Source: Mucilaginibacter sp.
Lineage (GTDB): Bacteria > Bacteroidota > Bacteroidia > Sphingobacteriales > Sphingobacteriaceae
Direction of reading: 5' to 3'
Assembly: GCF_028288225.1 (NCBI RefSeq)
Contig: NZ_JAQBOC010000054.1
Span: 62,001-126,000 of the forward strand
DNA: 64,000 nucleotides
Part shown: positions 59,276-64,000 of the stretch, piece by piece
Layout of the letters: every line of letters starts with the position of its first letter
Position numbering within the stretch: the first letter of the stretch is position 1
Translations under genes and position numbers: made by a program
The notes under the pieces: model-generated
What the model saw: the letters and a program-made list of their open reading frames with translations, nothing else
Database searches by the model: none
Told to the model about the DNA's origin: nothing

Positions 59276-60124
59276 ATGACTGCAGTTGTATATAGCGGAT
59301 CAAATTATGCCGAATGGCGATTGTTCGATAAGGACAGGACCATTGCTTCTTTTAAAACCAGCGGCATAAACCCCTATTTTAACGACGAAAAGCACATTAT
59401 ACAATTGCTCAATAAAAATATCAACCTTATTCATCATGCCGAAAGCATAAAGCGGATCTATTTTTTTGGTGCAGGCTCCTTCTCACGCGAGCTAAAAAAC
59501 GTGGTTCATGCTGCTTTCTCCGCATTTTTTAAATTCGGAAAAGTAACTGTTGAGCACGATATTACCGCAGCGGCCATTGCCTGCTGCAAAAACTCACCCG
59601 GGATAATCAGCATAGTAGGCAGCGGCTCAAACGCCGGCTGGTACGATGGAAAAAAAGTAAAGCCAAACAATTACGGTCTGGGCTATATTTTAGCCGACGA
59701 GGGATCGGGCAACTGGCTGGGCAGGCAATTGGTAAAGGGATATATGAATGAAACACTTCCAGAAAATATCCGCAAAAAATTTGTTCAGCGTTATGATCCC
59801 GAGCGTAAAACCCTGCTCGAAAAAATTTACAGGCAAAAACAACCCGCTATATATTTAAGCTCGTTCACCGAGTTTTTTATTGATAACCAAGAAGATAACT
59901 ATATTAAAGGCATCATAAAAAAAGGCTTTGATAAGTTAATGCACACCTATTTATTACCCCTGCATGATGAACATCCCGGAGCTTTTTTGTACTTTGCGGG
60001 CTCTGTTGCGGCAAGCTTTCAGAACCATTTACATGAAGCTGCTGCCGATGCAAATCTTAAAATTGCGACAATCATTAAAGAACCCATAAATAATTTATTA
60101 ACGTACTATTCAAGTAAAAATTAG
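59276..60124 (+). CDS. BadF-like pseudokinase
   Basis: A 282-residue paralogue of the kinase at 56386. The substrate side is kept (EHDITAAAIACCKN, GSGSNAGWYDG, DEGSGNWLGRQL), but the phosphate-1 loop, ADGGSTKTNW in the paralogue, reads VYSGSNYAEW: Asp6 is Tyr, and the Thr and Lys residues are gone. That loop is essential for ATP in the fold, so I infer loss of kinase activity, with a possible role as sugar sensor or partner. It sits between pfkA and gapA in one operon, which argues for a regulatory role. Confidence 0.82.
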   Translation: MTAVVYSGSNYAEWRLFDKDRTIASFKTSGINPYFNDEKHIIQLLNKNINLIHHAESIKRIYFFGAGSFSRELKNVVHAAFSAFFKFGKVTVEHDITAAAIACCKNSPGIISIVGSGSNAGWYDGKKVKPNNYGLGYILADEGSGNWLGRQLVKGYMNETLPENIRKKFVQRYDPERKTLLEKIYRQKQPAIYLSSFTEFFIDNQEDNYIKGIIKKGFDKLMHTYLLPLHDEHPGAFLYFAGSVAASFQNHLHEAAADANLKIATIIKEPINNLLTYYSSKN

Positions 60125-60131
60125 AAAAATC

Positions 60132-61127
60132 ATGAAAATAGGAATTAACGGTTTCGGCCGTATTGGCCGCCTGGCATTCAGAGCTGCAATTGAAAGACCA
60201 GACATTGAAATTGTTGGTATTAATGACCTTGTTGAGCCTGATTATATGGCTTACATGTTAAAATACGATTCAACTCACGGTCAGTTCAATGGCACTATTG
60301 CGGTTGAAGGCGGTCATTTGGTAGTAAACGGTAAAACTATCCGTGTAACTGCCGAAAAAGATCCTGCAAACCTCAAATGGAACGAGGTTGGTGCAGAAAT
60401 TATTATCGAGTCAACCGGTTTGTTCTTAACCCAGGAAACCGCACAAAAACATATTGATGCCGGCGCTAAAAAAGTTGTAATGAGCGCACCTGCAAAGGAT
60501 GATACCCCTACTTTTGTAATGGGTGTTAACAACAAAAAATTAACTGCTGAGCATACCATCGTATCAAACGCATCATGTACAACCAATTGCCTTGCGCCTA
60601 TTGCTAAAGTATTAAATGATAGCTTTGGCATTGAAGAAGGCTTAATGAGCACCGTACACGCTGTTACAGCTACTCAAAAAACAGTTGACAGCCCATCGGC
60701 TAAAGACTGGAGAGGCGGCCGTGGCGCTTACCAGAACATCATCCCTTCATCAACAGGTGCTGCTAAGGCGGTTACTTTGGTTATCCCTGAACTAAAGGGT
60801 AAATTAACAGGCATGTCATTCCGCGTTCCGGTTGCCGACGTTTCTGTTGTTGACTTAACCGTTCGCCTTAAAAAAGGCGCTACATACGAAGAAATTAAAA
60901 CTGCTATGAAAACAGCATCAGAAGGCGACCTGAAAGGTATTTTAGGTTATACTGAGGATGATGTGGTTTCAGAAGATTTTAAAGGCGATGCACGCACATC
61001 AATTTTTGATGCAAAAGCAGGAATTGCTTTAAATGATAACTTTGTTAAAGTTGTATCATGGTATGATAACGAGTGGGGTTATTCAAACAAACTGATTGAC
61101 CTTGTACAGGAATTAGCTAAAGTTTAA
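60132..61127 (+). CDS. gapA: Glyceraldehyde-3-phosphate dehydrogenase, type I
   Basis: A 331-residue glycolytic enzyme. The NAD site INGFGRIGRLAFR (4-16), the catalytic Cys149 in SNASCTTNCLAP, HAVTATQKTVDSPS, and the end SWYDNEWGYSNKLIDLV are canonical. It is the third gene of the pfkA operon and is followed by a strong terminator. An Asp in IVGINDL (about residue 35) suggests NAD preference. Confidence 0.97.
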   Translation: MKIGINGFGRIGRLAFRAAIERPDIEIVGINDLVEPDYMAYMLKYDSTHGQFNGTIAVEGGHLVVNGKTIRVTAEKDPANLKWNEVGAEIIIESTGLFLTQETAQKHIDAGAKKVVMSAPAKDDTPTFVMGVNNKKLTAEHTIVSNASCTTNCLAPIAKVLNDSFGIEEGLMSTVHAVTATQKTVDSPSAKDWRGGRGAYQNIIPSSTGAAKAVTLVIPELKGKLTGMSFRVPVADVSVVDLTVRLKKGATYEEIKTAMKTASEGDLKGILGYTEDDVVSEDFKGDARTSIFDAKAGIALNDNFVKVVSWYDNEWGYSNKLIDLVQELAKV

Positions 61128-61154
61128 TACAAGCTTTAATTCTTTATAATAGAG

Positions 61155-61180
61155 CCCCGGTTTTGCCGGGGTTTTTTTTT
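61155..61180 (+). terminator. Terminator of the pfkA-gapA operon
   Basis: CCCCGG and CCGGGG form a 6-base GC stem with a 5-base loop, followed by a run of nine T. It lies 27 bases after the gapA stop codon. Confidence 0.93.
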
Positions 61181-61419
61181 GTGTTTGAACCCTATCGGGC
61201 AATGTCACTAAGTTAAGCGAGATCATTTTAAAAAATGCGCCGTAGGTGCGAAATGTATGGGCATTGATTATATAAAATAAGTAAAATATAATTAATTACC
61301 TATCCGGTATCCACTGCTACCATTAATGAATTGGTGCTGAATCATCCACAGAACAATTTTACAATATACCTTTCTATCGCAACGTTAAAACAAAACACAT
61401 CTATCCTCATTTATATGTT
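61181..61419. other. Intergenic region after the glycolytic operon
   Basis: No gene seen. It contains AATGCGCCGTAGGTGCGAAA, a GCCGTAGG-type word that resembles dispersed repeats of this phylum. No clear promoter core is visible before the next gene. Confidence 0.4.
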
Positions 61420-61917
61420 ATGATATTATTTTCATTTGCAGGCAATATGGATGTTGACAAATTTGCGACGATAGTTCCTTCTGCCAAAAAGATCGGTATA
61501 GCTAAGCTTCCCGGTTATAATTTCATATTCAACAGAACTGACGACGACCAATCATCAAAAGCAAACATCCTGCATTCCGACGATCCGAATGATGCGGTTT
61601 GGGGAGTGCTTATAAAGCTTGATGATAAAGAATGGCCAAACTTTTACGATACCGGAACCTACAGCATTGATTTTAAGCTCGAAACCGTTAACTGCATTGA
61701 TGCAAATGACAAAATTTACACTGCCAGGGCTTTTGTTGCTGAACCGCACGCTGTAAATACACATTTGTTGCCTTATGATTGGTATCATAAAAAAGTGATC
61801 CGCCTGGCTAAAAACGCTGTTCTTCCTGAGGATTATATTAATAAAATATGCCTTATGCCTTTTAAGGTTGATCCGGATGATGACAGGCGCCAGGAAGAAT
61901 TGAGAAAGATAAAATAG
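61420..61917 (+). CDS. Gamma-glutamylcyclotransferase-like protein
   Basis: A 165-residue protein whose layout (LFSFAGNMDVDKF at the start, AVWGVLIKLDDKEWPNFYD in the middle, YDWYHKKVIRLAKNAVLPEDYINKI at the end) resembles the GGCT/AIG2 fold. The substrate loop usually reads YGSNM; here it is FAGNM, so the motif is modified. One acidic residue (Asp or Glu in LDDKEW) could be the catalytic base. Activity is doubtful. Confidence 0.6.
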   Translation: MILFSFAGNMDVDKFATIVPSAKKIGIAKLPGYNFIFNRTDDDQSSKANILHSDDPNDAVWGVLIKLDDKEWPNFYDTGTYSIDFKLETVNCIDANDKIYTARAFVAEPHAVNTHLLPYDWYHKKVIRLAKNAVLPEDYINKICLMPFKVDPDDDRRQEELRKIK

Positions 61918-62124
61918 GGGCTCCCATGAAGGCAAAGCTGCAGATCATATTTTTTCCATAAACAGGATACTCTGCCGGGACTAAAACCTGTCCGCCCCCG
62001 CAGAACATTCTTGCTTTCTTGTTATTTCTCCTTTAGAATTCGCGGATTTTATTTTTCAGGCATAACAAAAAGCGATCTGAATAAGTTTATTTTTTTTTGC
62101 TAATTTCCACCCTTTAGCGTTGAC

Positions 62125-62805
62125 ATGAACCGCATTGACAGATTATTTGGCATCCTCACCACCCTGCAATCAAAAAGGCATGTTACAGCCTCACAACTGG
62201 CTGATAAGTATGAGATAAGCGTGCGTACTGTTTACAGGGATGTTAAAGCCTTGGATGAGCTTGGCATACCTGTTAGCTTTGAGCAGCCAAAAGGCTATTT
62301 TATTGTACAGGGATATTTTCTGCCACCCCTTTCTTTTACTACAGACGAGGCAAACTCCCTTATATTAATGGCCTCGCTGGCCGAAAAATTTGCCGACCGG
62401 TCTATCGCCAAACACAGCAACAGTGCCCTTTCAAAAATTAAAGCCGTATTAAAATCTGCTGATAAGGACAAAACCAACCGCTTTAGCGACCATATAAACA
62501 TCTACAATCCGGAGCCAGTAAAAACAGAGAATGATTACCTGATAGACATCCAGGCATCCATTACGCAGCAAATTATTATTGCTATTGATTATACCGATAA
62601 TCAAAACGTTAAAACCAACCGCGAAATTGAACCGACAGGACTGGTATTCTATAATATGGAATGGCACCTGATTGCCTGGTGCTGGAAAAGAAACGACTAT
62701 CGCGATTTTATAGTAAAAAAGATCAGCAACATAACCTGCACCAAGCAACCTTTCCAAAAAAAGAATCATATTAAGGCGGTAGATTTTTTGACCTGGTATA
62801 AATAA
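62125..62805 (+). CDS. HTH-WYL transcription regulator (YafY-like)
   Basis: A 226-residue regulator with an N-terminal winged helix of the HTH_11 type (about 5-60, RIDRLFGILTTLQSKRHVTASQLADKYEISVRTVYRDV) and a C-terminal WYL domain (about 135-220, with INIYNPEP, TGLVFYNMEWHLIAWCWKR). WYL domains bind nucleic-acid or nucleotide ligands and control defence, repair or metabolic genes (family knowledge). Its 3' end is repeated at 63843-63903. No target gene is adjacent. Confidence 0.9.
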   Translation: MNRIDRLFGILTTLQSKRHVTASQLADKYEISVRTVYRDVKALDELGIPVSFEQPKGYFIVQGYFLPPLSFTTDEANSLILMASLAEKFADRSIAKHSNSALSKIKAVLKSADKDKTNRFSDHINIYNPEPVKTENDYLIDIQASITQQIIIAIDYTDNQNVKTNREIEPTGLVFYNMEWHLIAWCWKRNDYRDFIVKKISNITCTKQPFQKKNHIKAVDFLTWYK

Positions 62806-63088
62806 ATTTAACTTTTGTAAATCGGGCTGCTAAAGTGGCTATTGCTCATGACCTGGAATTAAGGGCATATGCTGACCGCAAGCTTAAAAGCAAATGCTAC
62901 CGGTGGTTTTGAACAATGTTAAATTTAAGTTGATACTAAGAATGCTTTTATTGATAAAAAAAGGGGCGGGGTACATTGAAAGTTATAAAAGAGCTGCTTA
63001 ACAAACTTTTGTCAAGTGATTGAACGGTTTTTTTCATTGTTTCGAAAGAAGTTAAATTATTAACAGTAAAACCATTGCCTTGAGAATA
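62806..63088. other. Intergenic region after the WYL gene
   Basis: No gene seen in about 280 bases. The first 40 (AAATTTAACTTTTGTAAATC onward) recur after the duplicated WYL fragment near 63901. A run of seven A followed by GGGGCGGGG lies at 62957-62973. Confidence 0.4.
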
Positions 63089-63739
63089 TTAAAAATCAAC
63101 AAGTTTATCCTTACTTCTTTGCTGAAAATATCTAATCCAACCTACCGAAACAGATGCACTAACACCAATTGGCAATATCATAACTGGCATATGTGTAAAG
63201 TAAAAACCAAGAATCACCAAAACCGTAACTATACTTAAAATATATAATGTTTGCTTCCTCGCAAATATAGTTTCTAAGTGAACGATGTTATTTTTATTTT
63301 GTGCCTCATAGCTTTCCATAGCTGACTGAAAATCAGATAAAAATACCTTTAGCAAATCATCGTTACAGAAACTATTATTAGCGCCAATTTTGAATTTTGT
63401 ACCATCTAAAAATCCTAGAGTAAATACAATCCCATTTTTCCCATCGTAAATATAATAATACTTCAAATCACTAAAGGGAATATGGATTATTTGATTCAAC
63501 TCTATTGTCAAATCGGTCATAGAGAGTTTTGCAATTCCTATTCTTTTAATTCTATACTTATTTAGCAAAAAGAATGCTATCGCTAATCCTATTAGTACTA
63601 TTATCGCTACACCTGGCGATATGACGTCCTTAAATAAAATTCTAAAAAGAAATAAGCCTAAAATTATAATTGCAAATGATAATCCAAGCAAAAGATAAGC
63701 AAGACCTTGTCTAGTGTATTCAAATGTATAATCCTTCAT
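63089..63739 (-). CDS. Membrane protein of unknown function
   Basis: A 216-residue protein with two hydrophobic helices near the N-terminus (about 13-33, 41-60), a soluble central part (about 65-160, with LKYYYIYDGKNGIVFTLGFLDGTKFKIG), and two more helices (about 167-185, 187-200). The layout resembles PH-domain-like membrane proteins of bacteria, which I offer only as a possibility. It lies between the WYL gene and its broken copy. Confidence 0.6.
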   Translation of the reverse strand: MKDYTFEYTRQGLAYLLLGLSFAIIILGLFLFRILFKDVISPGVAIIVLIGLAIAFFLLNKYRIKRIGIAKLSMTDLTIELNQIIHIPFSDLKYYYIYDGKNGIVFTLGFLDGTKFKIGANNSFCNDDLLKVFLSDFQSAMESYEAQNKNNIVHLETIFARKQTLYILSIVTVLVILGFYFTHMPVMILPIGVSASVSVGWIRYFQQRSKDKLVDF

Positions 63740-63842
63740 GTATTGTAAAAGTTAAGGTCGAACATAGTAAAGATACTAATTTGTAGCGGGCCTAATTAAA
63801 ATGTTTTTTACATAAAATTTGGATATGTTGAAACCCTAGAAT

Positions 63843-63903
63843 ACAACCCCTCCAAAAAAAGGAACACATTAAGGCGATCAATTTTCTGACCTGGTATAAA
63901 TAA
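63843..63903 (+). pseudogene. 3' fragment of a WYL-regulator gene
   Basis: The last 15 or so codons of the WYL gene (ending FLTWYK and stop) recur here with a few changes, and the next 30 bases after the stop also match (62806-62838 and 63904-63936). The rest of the gene is missing. It is a duplicated scrap, or the end of a lost tandem paralogue. Confidence 0.75.
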
Positions 63904-63975
63904 ATTTAACTTTTGTAAATCAGGCTGCCATAGTGTTGTCAGTGCGCGTGTTTTTCTTTGTAAAAAGAAATTAAT

Positions 63976-64000
63976 ATGAACACCAGGCTAATCCTAAAAA
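63976..64000 (+). CDS. Possible start of a gene cut by the window end
   Basis: An ATG at 63976 opens a frame reading MNTRLILK to the last base. That is the beginning of many signal peptides, but eight codons cannot prove a gene. Confidence 0.25.

Overview
The window reads as chromosome of a Bacteroidota bacterium of the Sphingobacteriaceae type, most like Mucilaginibacter or Pedobacter (inference; no rRNA is present). Support: a SusC/SusD pair, AT-rich intergenic DNA, promoter cores of the TAnnTTTG type, almost no Shine-Dalgarno sequences except in the insertion sequence, many lipoprotein and short N-terminal signal peptides, an ECF sigma factor with a fused membrane partner, and a BadF-type sugar kinase beside glycolysis genes.

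Layout. 1-9.3 kb: a glycan-uptake locus (susD, susC, a GH3 beta-glucosidase) on the minus strand, facing a Nudix-type transcription regulator. 9.4-19.9 kb: housekeeping and accessory genes (M1 peptidase, membrane phosphoesterase, Lrp regulator with EamA exporter, orphan ABC ATPase, DUF1003 protein, flippase-like protein, aromatic amino acid hydroxylase). 20.0-21.8 kb: a disturbed spot with a vapBC-type toxin-antitoxin pair, a broken copy of a short-chain dehydrogenase gene, an orphan antitoxin and the intact dehydrogenase gene. 21.8-38.7 kb: mostly single genes (PAS/GAF kinase-like protein, ssb, MBL-rhodanese sulfur protein, mnmD, mazG, ECF sigma operon, LolC/E-like permease, namZ-like muramidase, fmt, hydroxyacid dehydrogenase). 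39-46.3 kb: an ABC-2 exporter operon, FkbM methyltransferase, a HEPN/MNT toxin-antitoxin pair, and a glucan phosphorylase homologue that lacks the PLP lysine. 46.3-54.3 kb: an accessory stretch with an IS110-family element, a Crp-type regulator, cupin, VOC and TPR proteins. 54.6-55.9 kb: tRNA-Arg(UCU) and a broken second copy of it. 56.4-61.1 kb: central sugar metabolism (BadF kinase, Nudix regulator, pfkA, BadF-like pseudokinase, gapA). 61.4-64.0 kb: a GGCT-like protein, a WYL regulator, a membrane protein, and a duplicated scrap of the WYL gene.

The strongest system-level signal joins the two sugar regions. The motif GTGTA-N5-TACAC occurs 5' of susC, between the GH3 gene and Nudix regulator 1, and between Nudix regulator 2 and pfkA, with a weaker version 5' of the first BadF kinase. 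The two regulators have very similar C-terminal winged-helix regions. I infer one regulon that couples glycan import and beta-glucoside cleavage to hexose phosphorylation and lower glycolysis.

The intergenic DNA carries several families of short dispersed palindromic repeats, and three toxin-antitoxin loci or remnants are scattered through the window. No CRISPR array, prophage, rRNA or riboswitch was seen.
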